A DNA stretch of 64,000 nt from Bradyrhizobium ivorense (GTDB lineage Bacteria > Pseudomonadota > Alphaproteobacteria > Rhizobiales > Xanthobacteraceae), in assembly GCF_900696085.1 (NCBI RefSeq), contig NZ_CAADFC020000009.1, positions 402,281 to 466,280 on the forward strand, given 5' to 3'. Every line of letters starts with the position of its first letter. Position 1 is the first letter of the stretch. Of the stretch, positions 38,210 through 46,746 are shown in pieces. The notes under the pieces are model-generated. The model was not told the DNA's origin. It saw only the letters and a program-made list of their open reading frames with translations, and ran no database searches. The translations under genes were made by a program, and so were the position numbers.

Positions 38210-38697
38210 GGCTCGCCAGGATCACGGATGGGACCATCGGGCTCGTCGTGGGGCTGCCCAATGGACCGCACATCGTCGACATCGCCAAGAGCGTCGGCGT
38301 CTTTGCGCCGCACGATCCGCTGTCGAACGGTCTGTTGAACGGCGCGTTCAGGGATGGCGGCGACTGGCCGTCGATTCTCACGCACTGGGCGCATCTGCAG
38401 CGGCCATTGAAGCAGCTTGCCCACATCGCGCAAACCTGCCCGGACCACCCGGGCCTGGTTTTTCAATCGCTTGCCGATCAGAATTTGAAAGGCGCGTCCG
38501 CCAGTCCGATTGTCGCCATCGACATCACGGACATGCCGCCGCTCGAGCAACGGGATCCGACTGGCCGGCGTGCCATGGAACGGCAGTTCGTGACACCGGC
38601 TCGGGATGCGATTGAAACTGATACGGCTGCCGCACCGGAGACGGCGCAAGTCATCGGCTTCGTGCGTCCCAACAAGGACGAATCCGCGGAGCGCTGA
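38206..38697 (+). CDS. Protein resembling the FAH N-terminal domain
   Basis: A 163-residue protein. The first half (MRLARITDGTIGLVVGLPNG, then HIVDIAKSVGVFA) resembles the N-terminal domain of fumarylacetoacetate hydrolase family proteins, but the C-terminal catalytic domain with its metal-binding glutamates is absent. It may be a truncated or stand-alone domain, so no hydrolase activity is expected. It overlaps a preceding 22-codon frame and is followed by murI on the other strand. Confidence 0.5.
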   Translation: MRLARITDGTIGLVVGLPNGPHIVDIAKSVGVFAPHDPLSNGLLNGAFRDGGDWPSILTHWAHLQRPLKQLAHIAQTCPDHPGLVFQSLADQNLKGASASPIVAIDITDMPPLEQRDPTGRRAMERQFVTPARDAIETDTAAAPETAQVIGFVRPNKDESAER

Positions 38698-38723
38698 GCG
38701 CTCTCTGACAGCGCAGCGCCGGC

Positions 38724-39521
38724 TCAGGCCGGAACGCGGCCGCCGAAGAATGGCGTCAGCGCCGCGCTCAGCGTGTGCGGACGCTTCGAGGTGAAGATCA
38801 TCTCGGCGCCGGCGGTGTCGCTCTCGATGCCGGGCGGGCCGAGCAGGTCGGCGACGCGGCGGGCGATCGCGGGCGCCGGATCGATCCAGTCGACCGGCCA
38901 GGGCGCGAGCCCGGTCAGGCGGTCGAGCAGCAGCGGATAATGCGTGCAGGCAAGCACGACGGTGTCGGTACGGGCGGGATCGTCGGCGCCGTTGCCGACG
39001 AAGCAGGGCGCGAGCTCGGCGGCGATGTCCGCGTCGCGCACGCTCTGCCCGCTGAGCGCTGCTTCCGCCAGCGAGGCGAGCTCGCCGGAGCCGACCAGCG
39101 TCACCTCGCAACCCTGCGCGAAATCCGAGATCAGCTTGCGGGTGTATTCCCGCTTCACGGTGCCGCGGGTGCCGAGCACCGAGACGCGCCGCGTCTTCGA
39201 GGAGGCGCAGGCCGGCTTGATCGCCGGCACGGTGCCGACGAAGGGCAGGCGGTAGGCGTCGCGGAGATGCGACATCACGATGGTCGATGCGGTGTTGCAG
39301 GCGATCACGACGAGGTCGGGCGCATGGGCCTCGATCAGCTCGCCGACCAGCGGCACCACCCGGGCGACGATCTCGTCCTCGCCATGATGGCCGTAGGGAA
39401 AGAACGCGTCATCGGCGACATAGACATAATGCGCGTCGGGCCTGACGCCGACGATTTCGCGCAGCACCGTGAGGCCGCCGAGGCCGGAATCGAACACGAG
39501 GATGGTTGGGGGAGCTGCCAC
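38724..39521 (-). CDS. murI: Glutamate racemase
   Basis: A 265-residue racemase making D-glutamate for peptidoglycan. The two catalytic Cys are in VVIACNTASTIV and VLACTHYPLLL; FDSGLGGLTVLREI opens the protein. The start at 39521 is a GTG (before AAPPTILVFDSG), as the frame upstream to 39656 has no family sequence; TTG at 39527 is an alternative. Essential gene in a variable neighbourhood. Confidence 0.94.
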   Translation of the reverse strand: MAAPPTILVFDSGLGGLTVLREIVGVRPDAHYVYVADDAFFPYGHHGEDEIVARVVPLVGELIEAHAPDLVVIACNTASTIVMSHLRDAYRLPFVGTVPAIKPACASSKTRRVSVLGTRGTVKREYTRKLISDFAQGCEVTLVGSGELASLAEAALSGQSVRDADIAAELAPCFVGNGADDPARTDTVVLACTHYPLLLDRLTGLAPWPVDWIDPAPAIARRVADLLGPPGIESDTAGAEMIFTSKRPHTLSAALTPFFGGRVPA

Positions 39522-39702
39522 GCGCAAAACTTTATCCGATCCAGGGTTACCATTCAGTTGTTTTTGGCTTCCCGGTGTCCCGGGCCACACAAGGCGGTGA
39601 ACGCGGGGAATTTCATATGGGCTTGGGCGATAGCTGTCACTATCAGGGCAAGCCATTGCCGTGACATGTGAAATTCAGGCAGGCCGCAGGGGCAGACCGG
39701 AC

Positions 39703-40266
39703 ATGATGCGAAACAACTCGACCGCCTGGGGGTGGCTCGCGCGCGCCTTCCACTGGGGGCTGGGCGCCGTGATCATCGGCATGATCGCGTATGGCTGGTG
39801 GATGAACCACTTCGCGGCGCGGCCGGATCGCTTCTTCCACCGTTCGATCCATGCCGACATCGGCTATCTGGTGCTGCTCTTCACCGTGCTGCGGCTGATC
39901 TGGCGCGCGATCAATCCGACGCCGGCGCTGCCGGCGGACACGCCGCACTGGCAGCGGATCGCCGCCCGCGTCAGCCATGGCGCGCTCTACGCCGTCACTA
40001 TCCTGGTGGCTGTGCTGGGCTGGGCGCATTCCGGCGCCCACACGCCTGACTATGCCAGCTTCTTCGGCCTGTTCCACGTGCCGCAGATCACATCGCCCGA
40101 CAAGGCGGCGGCGCAGGCCTATGAGGACCGCCACATCCTCTTTGCCTATGTGCTGCTGGCGCTGATCGCGCTGCATCTTGCCGCGGTCGCGTTCCACCAC
40201 TTCGTCAGACGCGACCGCGTCGCCGCGCGGATGATCGGCGCGCGCCAGGCCAACGGCGCGACGTAG
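39703..40266 (+). CDS. Cytochrome b561-type membrane protein
   Basis: A 187-residue, four-span cytochrome b. The heme ligands are expected in LARAFHWGLGAVIIG, HRSIHADIGYLVLLF and RHILFAYVLLALIALHLAAV (His pairs in the spans). These proteins move electrons between the membrane quinone pool and a periplasmic or cytoplasmic partner; partner unknown. The start at 39703 (or 39706) follows GGGGCAGACC. Confidence 0.88.
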   Translation: MMRNNSTAWGWLARAFHWGLGAVIIGMIAYGWWMNHFAARPDRFFHRSIHADIGYLVLLFTVLRLIWRAINPTPALPADTPHWQRIAARVSHGALYAVTILVAVLGWAHSGAHTPDYASFFGLFHVPQITSPDKAAAQAYEDRHILFAYVLLALIALHLAAVAFHHFVRRDRVAARMIGARQANGAT

Positions 40267-40368
40267 CTCGGCGTTCCGTGAGCAGGAACGCGCGACCATT
40301 CTGACTGTTCGTGCCGCCGGCAAGCGGTCGGCACGAACAAGCACGCTCAAAGCCGGAGTCGACGAAGC

Positions 40369-41541
40369 CTAGCCCGCCGGCATCTGCTTCTCGACCAGGC
40401 GCACCCAGTAGGAGGCGCCGTGGCCGAGGATGTTGTCGTTGAAGACGTAGGCGGGGTGGTGGCACATCGGGCCGTCGCCCGTGCCGAGGAACACGAAGGC
40501 GCCGGGGCGTGCTTCCAGCATGAAGGCGAAATCCTCGCCGCCCATCACCGGGATCGCCTTTTCGTCGACCCGGTCGGCGCCGACCACGTCGCGGGCCACC
40601 TCGGCGGCGATGCCGGCCTCGCGCGGATGGTTGATGGTGGCCGGATAGAGCCGGATGTAGTTGGTCTCGGCCGAGCCGCCATAGGCCCGCGCGATGCTGT
40701 CGGCGACCTCGCCGATGCGGCGCTCGACCAGATCGCGGATCTCGGGATGCAGCGTGCGCACGGTGCCGCCGAGCTTGACCGTTTCGGGGATGATGTTGAA
40801 GGCGGTGCCGGCCTGGAACATGGTGATCGAGATCACCGCCGACTGCAGCGGATCGACGTTGCGCGCCACGATCGACTGCAGCGCGTTGATCACCTGGGCG
40901 CCGATCAGCACGCTGTCGACCGCCCGGTGCGGGGCGGCGCCGGCATGGCCGCCCTTACCATGGATGGTGATCTCGACGCTGTCGGATGCGGCCAGCATCG
41001 GGCCGGGGGTGGTGGCGAAATGGCCCTCGGGCAGGCCCGGCATGTTGTGCAGGCCGTAGACCTCCTGAATGCCCCAGCGGGTCATCAGCCCGTCGTCGAC
41101 CATCGCCTTGCCGCCGGCGCCGCCTTCCTCGGCGGGCTGGAAGATCACGATCGCGGTGCCGTCGAAATTGCGAGTCTCGGCGAGATATTTGGCGGCGCCC
41201 ATCAGCATCGCGGTGTGGCCGTCATGGCCGCAGGCATGCATCTTGCCGGGGATTTTTGAGGCATAGGGCACATCGGCGGCCTCTTCGATCGGCAGCGCGT
41301 CCATGTCGGCGCGCAGCCCGATGGTCCTGCCGGAGCTGTTCTTGCGGCCGCGGATCACGCCGACCACGCCGGTGCGCCCGATCCCCGTCACCACCTCGTC
41401 GCAGCCGAACTCGCGCAGCTTGTCGGCGACGATGCCGGCGGTGCGGTGCACCTCGTAAAGCAGTTCAGGATTCTCATGGAAGTCATGGCGCCAGGCGGCC
41501 ATTTCGTCCGAGAGAGCGGCGACGCGGTTGACGATGGGCAT
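40369..41541 (-). CDS. M20-family amidohydrolase (hippurate hydrolase-like)
   Basis: A 390-residue Zn-dependent amidase/carboxypeptidase. The metal site is in HACGHDGHTAM and QPAEEGGAGG with a later His/Glu; the dimerisation insert is present. Members hydrolyse N-acyl amino acids such as hippurate or N-acetyl compounds. The start at 41541 (MPIVNRVAAL) gives the normal length; ribosome-binding site is weak. Divergent or convergent neighbours give no pathway hint. Confidence 0.9.
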   Translation of the reverse strand: MPIVNRVAALSDEMAAWRHDFHENPELLYEVHRTAGIVADKLREFGCDEVVTGIGRTGVVGVIRGRKNSSGRTIGLRADMDALPIEEAADVPYASKIPGKMHACGHDGHTAMLMGAAKYLAETRNFDGTAIVIFQPAEEGGAGGKAMVDDGLMTRWGIQEVYGLHNMPGLPEGHFATTPGPMLAASDSVEITIHGKGGHAGAAPHRAVDSVLIGAQVINALQSIVARNVDPLQSAVISITMFQAGTAFNIIPETVKLGGTVRTLHPEIRDLVERRIGEVADSIARAYGGSAETNYIRLYPATINHPREAGIAAEVARDVVGADRVDEKAIPVMGGEDFAFMLEARPGAFVFLGTGDGPMCHHPAYVFNDNILGHGASYWVRLVEKQMPAG

Positions 41542-41620
41542 GGGAGTTAGATCCGTTTCTTGTGAGTTCGTAAGGCGGCTGAGCGTAGCGTAACCGGCCG
41601 GGATGTCACGAGAAAGCAAC

Positions 41621-41717
41621 CGTCATTCCGGGGCGCCCGAAGCGCGAACCCGGAATCTCGCGCAACAATCTCGGGATTCCGGGTTCACGCGCGGTGCGCG
41701 TGCCCCGGAATGACGGG
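41621..41717. repeat. GTCATTCCGGGG palindromic repeat
   Basis: Arms CGTCATTCCGGGGCGCCCGA and GTGCCCCGGAATGACGGG with CGAACCCGGAATC and mirror GGGATTCCGGGTTC in the core. A common Bradyrhizobium-type intergenic element, between the M20 gene and purB. Confidence 0.85.
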
Positions 41718-41724
41718 GAGGGCG

Positions 41725-43032
41725 TCAGCTCTCCCCGAACACCCGCTTGAAGATCGTGTCGACGTGCTTGAAGTGATAGCCGAGGTCGAACTGCTCCTCG
41801 AGCTCGGCGTCGCTCATGAATTTCCTGACGTCGGCGTCCTTCTTCAACAGCGTCAGGAAGTCGCCTTCGCCGCGCCAGACCGGCATCGCGTTGCGTTGCA
41901 CGAATTTGTAGGCGTCCTCCCGGCTGGCGCCCTTTTGGGTCAGCGCGATCAGCACGCGCTGCGAATGCACCAGGCCGCCGAGGCGGTCGAGGTTCTTCTG
42001 CATGTTGGCGGGATAGACCAATAGCTTCTCGATCAGCCCGGCGAGGCGGACCAGCGCGAAGTCGAGGGTGACGGTGGCATCTGGCCCCATCATGCGCTCG
42101 GCGGAGGAGTGCGAGATGTCGCGCTCATGCCAGAGCGCGACATTCTCCAGCGCCGGCGTCACGTAGGCGCGCACCATGCGCGACAGGCCGGAGAGGTTTT
42201 CCGACAGCACCGGGTTGCGCTTGTGCGGCATCGCCGAGGAGCCCTTCTGACCCTCGGAGAAGAACTCTTCGGCCTCCAGCACCTCGGTGCGTTGCAGATG
42301 GCGGATTTCCACCGCCAGCCGCTCGACCGAAGCGGCGATCACCCCGAGCGTGGCAAAATACATCGCGTGGCGGTCGCGCGGGATCACTTGGGTCGAAACC
42401 GGCTCAGGCCGCAGCCCCATCGCCTTGGCGACGTGCGCTTCGACCCGCGGATCGATCTGGGCGAAGGTGCCGACCGCGCCGGAGATAGCGCAGGTCGAGA
42501 TCTCGTCACGCGCCGCGACCAGGCGGGCGCGGGCGCGGTCGAACTCGGCATAGGCATAGGCGAGCTTGAGGCCGAAGGTGACCGGCTCGGCATGGATGCC
42601 GTGGGAGCGGCCGATCGTCGGCGTCATCTTGTGCTCGAAGGCGCGGGTCTTCAGCGCCGCCAGCACCCGCTCGAGATCGGCGAGCAAAAGGTCGGCGGCG
42701 CGCTTGAGCTGGACGTTGAGGGTGGTGTCGAGCACGTCGGAGGAGGTCATGCCCTGGTGCACGAAGCGCGCCTCGGGGCCGACGATTTCGGCAAGGTGGG
42801 TCAGGAACGCGATGACGTCGTGCTTGGTCTCGCGCTCGATCTCGTCGATCCGCGCCACATCGAAGGTGGCGTCCTTGGCCTTGGCCCAGATCGTCTTCGC
42901 CGCTTCCTTCGGGATCACCCCCAGCTCGGCCTGCGCGTCGGCGGCATGCGCCTCGATCTCGAACCAGATCTTGAAACGCGTTTGCGGCTCCCAGATGGAG
43001 GCCATTTCCGGGCGGGTATAGCGGGGGATCAT
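41725..43032 (-). CDS. purB: Adenylosuccinate lyase
   Basis: A 435-residue enzyme acting twice in purine synthesis (SAICAR to AICAR, and adenylosuccinate to AMP). It carries the fumarase-superfamily signature GQKGSSAMPHKRNPV, HQGMTSSDVLDT and GRSHGIHAEPVTFG with the catalytic His. The start at 43032 follows TCGGAGTTATCG. It stands apart from the other purine genes of the window. Confidence 0.97.
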   Translation of the reverse strand: MIPRYTRPEMASIWEPQTRFKIWFEIEAHAADAQAELGVIPKEAAKTIWAKAKDATFDVARIDEIERETKHDVIAFLTHLAEIVGPEARFVHQGMTSSDVLDTTLNVQLKRAADLLLADLERVLAALKTRAFEHKMTPTIGRSHGIHAEPVTFGLKLAYAYAEFDRARARLVAARDEISTCAISGAVGTFAQIDPRVEAHVAKAMGLRPEPVSTQVIPRDRHAMYFATLGVIAASVERLAVEIRHLQRTEVLEAEEFFSEGQKGSSAMPHKRNPVLSENLSGLSRMVRAYVTPALENVALWHERDISHSSAERMMGPDATVTLDFALVRLAGLIEKLLVYPANMQKNLDRLGGLVHSQRVLIALTQKGASREDAYKFVQRNAMPVWRGEGDFLTLLKKDADVRKFMSDAELEEQFDLGYHFKHVDTIFKRVFGES

Positions 43033-43203
43033 CGATAACTCCGAGGCGGGCAGGGGAGCGCGAAAGCGGCTCCCGGCCGAATTGTTTTTTACGCCGTGCT
43101 TTAGCAAATCGAGGCCGGAGAGGCCACCAAAACGGCGCTCCGGGAAGGGGAAAACCGGGGCAATCGAGGGGAAAATCCGATCGGGCGGCGTACTCCGTTC
43201 CGG

Positions 43204-43348
43204 CCTCTCCCCGCTTGCGGGGAGAGGCCGGAACGCATCGCAGATGCGTTCCGGGTGAGGGGGAGCTTCCGCGAGTCCAACTCCTGCCGTGTGCGCGGAG
43301 ACGGCCCCTCACCCCAACCCTCTCCCGCGAAGAGCGGGGAGAGGGAGC
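43204..43348. repeat. Intergenic palindromic repeat, family A copy 2
   Basis: Left arm CCTCTCCCCGCTTGCGGGGA, middle stem around GCATCGCAGATGCG, right arm CCCTCACCCCAACCCTCTCC ending GGGAGC. See also 483, 43597 and 54262. Two family A copies and one family C copy fill 43204-43744, a gap of about 730 bases between purB and the two-component genes with no other content. Confidence 0.85.
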
Positions 43349-43502
43349 GGATATAGACGGGCGAAGGAGCGGGCTACGAAGCTTGCTGCAGGGGCCCTGC
43401 CAAAACATGGAAAACAACCCCATGCAAAGTAGCCGGCGTTCGACGCAACTTGGCACGTCGGGCAAATCAGTGGTATTATTCTACTATTCCGAATGCAGGC
43501 GC

Positions 43503-43579
43503 ATAGCCCGGATGAGCGAAGCGACATCCGGGGTGTTCTGGGATGGTCCCCGGGTGTCGCTACGCTCACCCGGGCTACG
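43503..43579. repeat. TAGCCCGG palindrome, family C copy 3
   Basis: Arms TAGCCCGGATGAGCGAAGCG and CGCTACGCTCACCCGGGCTA. Located between two family A copies. Confidence 0.85.
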
Positions 43580-43596
43580 AAGCTTGCCTCGCTTCG

Positions 43597-43744
43597 CCTC
43601 GCCCAGCTTGCGGGGAGAGGCCGGAACGCATCGCCAGATGCGTTCCGGGTGAGGGGGAGCCTCCGCGAGTCCGATTGCCACCATCATGCGCGGAAGCAGC
43701 CCCTCACCCCGACCCTCTCCCCGCGAAGAGCGGGGAGAGGGAGC
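43597..43744. repeat. Intergenic palindromic repeat, family A copy 3
   Basis: Same organisation as 43204-43348 and in the same orientation, starting CCTCGCCCAGCTTGCGGGGA and ending AGCGGGGAGAGGGAGC. It ends 20 bases from the stop of the response regulator gene, so it forms the 3' end of that transcript. Confidence 0.85.
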
Positions 43745-43764
43745 GGATGGAGCCGGGTGAGCGG

Positions 43765-44418
43765 CTACAAATTCGCCAATCCGCACTCCACGGCGAGCCG
43801 CACCAGCTGGGCGTCGGTGCGCATCCCGGTCTTGGCCTTGATCAAATAGTGGTAGTTCTGCACGGTCTTGGTGCTGAGGTTGAGGTTTTCCGCGATCTGC
43901 TCCTTGGTGCTGCCGGCGGCGAGCTGGCGCAAAATCTCGATCTCGCGCTCGCCGAGCTGGTCGAGCGCCGATTTGGTCGGCGCCAGGCTCTGCAGCGCCA
44001 ACACCCGGGCGACGTCGCCGCTCATGGCGTGCTCGCCGCGCGCCACGCTGCGGATCGCCTGGATCAGCTCGGCGGGTTCGCTGCCCTTGGTGACGAAGCC
44101 GCTGGCGCCGGCGCCGAACGCGGCCTTCACCTGTGCCGCCTCGCTGTGCATGCTGAACACCAGGATGCGGGCGTCGGCGTCGCGGGCGCGGATGTTTCTG
44201 ATCGCCTCCAGCCCGCTGGCGCCCGGCATCGAGATGTCCATCACCACCACGTTCGGCGCATGTGCCTTGAACGCGCGATAGGCCTCGGCCGCGTTGTCGG
44301 CCTCAGCGACGACACGAAAATCGTCCTGATGCTCGAGCACCCGGCGGTAGCCCTGGCGGACGACGGGATGGTCGTCCACCAAGAGGATCGAGATGCCCCG
44401 GGTCTTTGCGGTCGTCAT
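43765..44418 (-). CDS. NarL/FixJ-type response regulator
   Basis: A 217-residue regulator: a receiver domain with the acidic pair in ILLVDDHPVVRQGY and the phospho-Asp in NVVVMDISMPG, and a LuxR-type C-terminal HTH with LGEREIEILRQLAAG and STKTVQNYHY. It is encoded one base after the sensor kinase stop, so the pair is translationally coupled. Start at 44418 (MTTAKTRGI) is chosen because it sits at the kinase end; the frame reaches to 44664 only inside the kinase. Adjacent divergent operon at 45967 is a candidate target. Confidence 0.93.
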   Translation of the reverse strand: MTTAKTRGISILLVDDHPVVRQGYRRVLEHQDDFRVVAEADNAAEAYRAFKAHAPNVVVMDISMPGASGLEAIRNIRARDADARILVFSMHSEAAQVKAAFGAGASGFVTKGSEPAELIQAIRSVARGEHAMSGDVARVLALQSLAPTKSALDQLGEREIEILRQLAAGSTKEQIAENLNLSTKTVQNYHYLIKAKTGMRTDAQLVRLAVECGLANL

Positions 44419-44419
44419 C

Positions 44420-45778
44420 TCAGGCGGCGAGTGGAATGGTGGCGGCGACACTGAGCCCGCGACGGGCCGGCGCGATCGACAGCGAGCCGCCGAGCGCGGC
44501 GACCCGCTCGCTGACCCCGGTGAGGCCGAAGCCAGCCGACTGCGCCACCTTGGCGGCATCGCCGCCGCCGTCATCCTCGACCCGCACCAGGAGCGCATTC
44601 TCCGCGCCGCTGCGCCGTTCGATCCGCAGCACGATCTCGCGCGCGGCGCCGTGGCGCAGCGCATTGGTCAGGCATTCCTGCGCGACGCGGTACGCGGTGG
44701 CGGCAACGGTGCCGCTGATGTCGGCGAGGTCGCCCTGCAGATCGAGCTGGATCAGCGGCTGGGTTGCGGCCTGCGATCGCCAGCTGTCGACGAGGTCGAC
44801 CAGGCTCGCCTCGAGCCCGAGCTCCTCGGCCGGCGGATGGCGCAGCCGATTCAGCGTGTCGCGCAGGCAGGCCATGATACGGCGCGTCGCCTGCGAGATC
44901 ATCCGCGCGTCCTGCGCGGTCTCAACCTTGCCAACGGTGGCTTCGATCGAATTGGCAAAGGCGAGGATTGCGGTGAGATTCTGGCCGAACTCGTCGTGCA
45001 ACTCGCGGGCGAGCGCGCGGCGCTCGTCGCTGCGGATCTCGAGCAGGCGCCGGGTCAGCACGGCGCGCTCCTCCTGGGCTTGCGCCAGGCGGTCGCCGAG
45101 CTCGCTGACGGCCTGGCCGATCATGGCGAGTTCCATGGAACGAAAGCGCGGCAGCGGCGTCCGGTACTGGCCGTCGGCCATGCGGCGCAGCGCGGTCACG
45201 ATCGAGCGCGCCGGCGCCAGCGTGTGCGCGATCGCGAGCGAGGCGAGCAGCGCGATCGCCAGTGCCATCAGCAGCGCGACATGGATGTTGTCCAGGATGT
45301 GCTGCCAGGCCAGCGCGATCGCGGCGTCCGGATCAGCCGTGGCGCGGACGGTTCCCGCGGTGGCGGCGCGGGCGCTGATCGGCCGCTCCACGGTGGCGTG
45401 ATCGCCGAGCGTGATGTGCACGGCGGCGGCGAACCAGCGCGGCGGCGTCTTGCCGATGCCCTTGCTCTGACCGCACAGCGGCTGCTCGAACGCCCGCGCC
45501 GGCTCGAACTCGACGCAGATCCCCGGTGCGATCCGGCCCATGGTCTCGATGGTGCGCCAATCCGGCGCCGGCAGCAATTGTTCGCGCATGCGGCTGCTGC
45601 GCAGCAGCAATTCGCGCCAGTACAGCGCCTCGAGGGCTTGCGAGACGCGATCGGCGGAGGCTTCCGTGGCGCGATCGACGCTGCGATAGGCGTCGATCGT
45701 GGCCCAGATGGTGGCCGCGCCAAGGCACAGCGCGACGATCACGAGCAGGCGGGCGACCAGTTGAAGCACGAGGCGCAT
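44420..45778 (-). CDS. Sensor histidine kinase (HisKA_3 type)
   Basis: A 452-residue membrane sensor. Two transmembrane segments (LVLQLVARLLVIVALCLGAA near residues 3-22 and HVALLMALAIALLASLAIAH about 165-185) enclose a periplasmic domain; a HAMP-like region follows. The phospho-His is in ALARELHDEFGQ of the HisKA_3 dimer, and the ATP lid shows NALRHGAA and GFGLTGVSERV. It partners the downstream NarL-type regulator. Start at 45778 after CGGAGTGGATCG. The signal is unknown. Confidence 0.92.
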   Translation of the reverse strand: MRLVLQLVARLLVIVALCLGAATIWATIDAYRSVDRATEASADRVSQALEALYWRELLLRSSRMREQLLPAPDWRTIETMGRIAPGICVEFEPARAFEQPLCGQSKGIGKTPPRWFAAAVHITLGDHATVERPISARAATAGTVRATADPDAAIALAWQHILDNIHVALLMALAIALLASLAIAHTLAPARSIVTALRRMADGQYRTPLPRFRSMELAMIGQAVSELGDRLAQAQEERAVLTRRLLEIRSDERRALARELHDEFGQNLTAILAFANSIEATVGKVETAQDARMISQATRRIMACLRDTLNRLRHPPAEELGLEASLVDLVDSWRSQAATQPLIQLDLQGDLADISGTVAATAYRVAQECLTNALRHGAAREIVLRIERRSGAENALLVRVEDDGGGDAAKVAQSAGFGLTGVSERVAALGGSLSIAPARRGLSVAATIPLAA

Positions 45779-45897
45779 GCGATCCACTCCGGGGCCAGTC
45801 CATCGAGCGTAACAGCAAGGAGGTTCCGGGCCAATTGCATGCAGGGCCACGCCATGCAGATCGGGAAATTTGCCCGAGGGAATTTGGGCAGATGTCT

Positions 45898-45927
45898 TTG
45901 GACGGCGCCGGCCGGCTCTGGTGTAAC
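45898..45927 (+). promoter_or_regulatory. Candidate promoter of the channel operon
   Basis: TTGGAC (45898-45903), an 18-bp spacer and TGTAAC (45922-45927), about 40 bases before the ATG of the first channel gene. In the divergent region shared with the kinase gene. Confidence 0.4.
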
Positions 45928-45966
45928 ATCGGGGGAGCACCAACCGTCACAGGGAGCTAGCGCAGC

Positions 45967-46746
45967 ATGGATGCCAAGGTCGGCGCCGCCGCCGCAACGG
46001 TCGGCACGGACGCGGCGGAACGCCGGGTCCTGTTGCTCTGGATGATCTTCACCGGCCTTTCGGTCTTCGCCGCGTTCCTGCTCTGGCGCTACGGGCTGAT
46101 CCGCCTGATGGTCAGTTCCGACCGCACCTACATCTCCAGCGTCATCGCGGTGCTCTACATCGTCACGTGCGTGCATTGCTTCTGGCGCACGCGGGCGATC
46201 GCGCGGGAAGGCGAGGCGGCGCGCGGTTGCCGCGCCATCCTCGCCGCGCCCGACGGCGCCAGCGCACTTGCCGGCGATGCACGCAACCTGCCAGGCGGCC
46301 TCGTCACCGAACACATCAAGAGCCTGGTGCAGAAGGCCAGGGCCCAAGCAAAAGGCCCGATCGACCAGACGCTGCTGCTGCGAACGCTGGCGGACCGGCT
46401 GCGCGGCTCCAACGGTTTTGGCGCCTTCGTCTCCGACACGCTGATGAAGCTCGGCCTGCTCGGCACCATCATCGGCTTCATCATCATGCTGGCACCGATC
46501 GCAACGCTGGATGCCGCCGACAAGGTCGCGATGAAATCGTCGATGGGGCTGATGAGCGACGGCATGGCCGTCGCGATGTACACGACGCTGGCCGGGCTGA
46601 TCGGATCCATCCTGGTCCGCATCCAGTACTACATGCTCGATGCCGCGACCCAGCGGGTGTTTTCCGATGCCGTGGTGCTGACCGAGACCCACGTCACTCC
46701 GGCCCTGGAGCGGCGGCTTGGAACGCCGCTCGGATCGCCGCCATGA
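45967..46746 (+). CDS. MotA/TolQ/ExbB-like channel protein
   Basis: A 259-residue membrane protein of the proton/ion-channel motor superfamily. Four spans are seen: residues about 21-43, 55-73, 155-184 and 197-223. The third and fourth contain the family cores LGLLGTIIGFIIMLAP and DGMAVAMYTTLAGLIGSIL, which line the ion path. A cytoplasmic loop of about 80 residues lies between spans 2 and 3. It does not match MotA, TolQ or ExbB closely in its N terminus. RBS AGGGAGC. Its stop overlaps the next ATG by four bases, and the third gene also overlaps, so it is the head of a tightly coupled three-gene operon divergent from a two-component system. Confidence 0.88.
   Translation: MDAKVGAAAATVGTDAAERRVLLLWMIFTGLSVFAAFLLWRYGLIRLMVSSDRTYISSVIAVLYIVTCVHCFWRTRAIAREGEAARGCRAILAAPDGASALAGDARNLPGGLVTEHIKSLVQKARAQAKGPIDQTLLLRTLADRLRGSNGFGAFVSDTLMKLGLLGTIIGFIIMLAPIATLDAADKVAMKSSMGLMSDGMAVAMYTTLAGLIGSILVRIQYYMLDAATQRVFSDAVVLTETHVTPALERRLGTPLGSPP

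Noticed and set aside
38206..38697. Calling the FAH-N-like protein a fumarylacetoacetate hydrolase
   Set aside because: The catalytic C-terminal domain with its metal ligands is missing.
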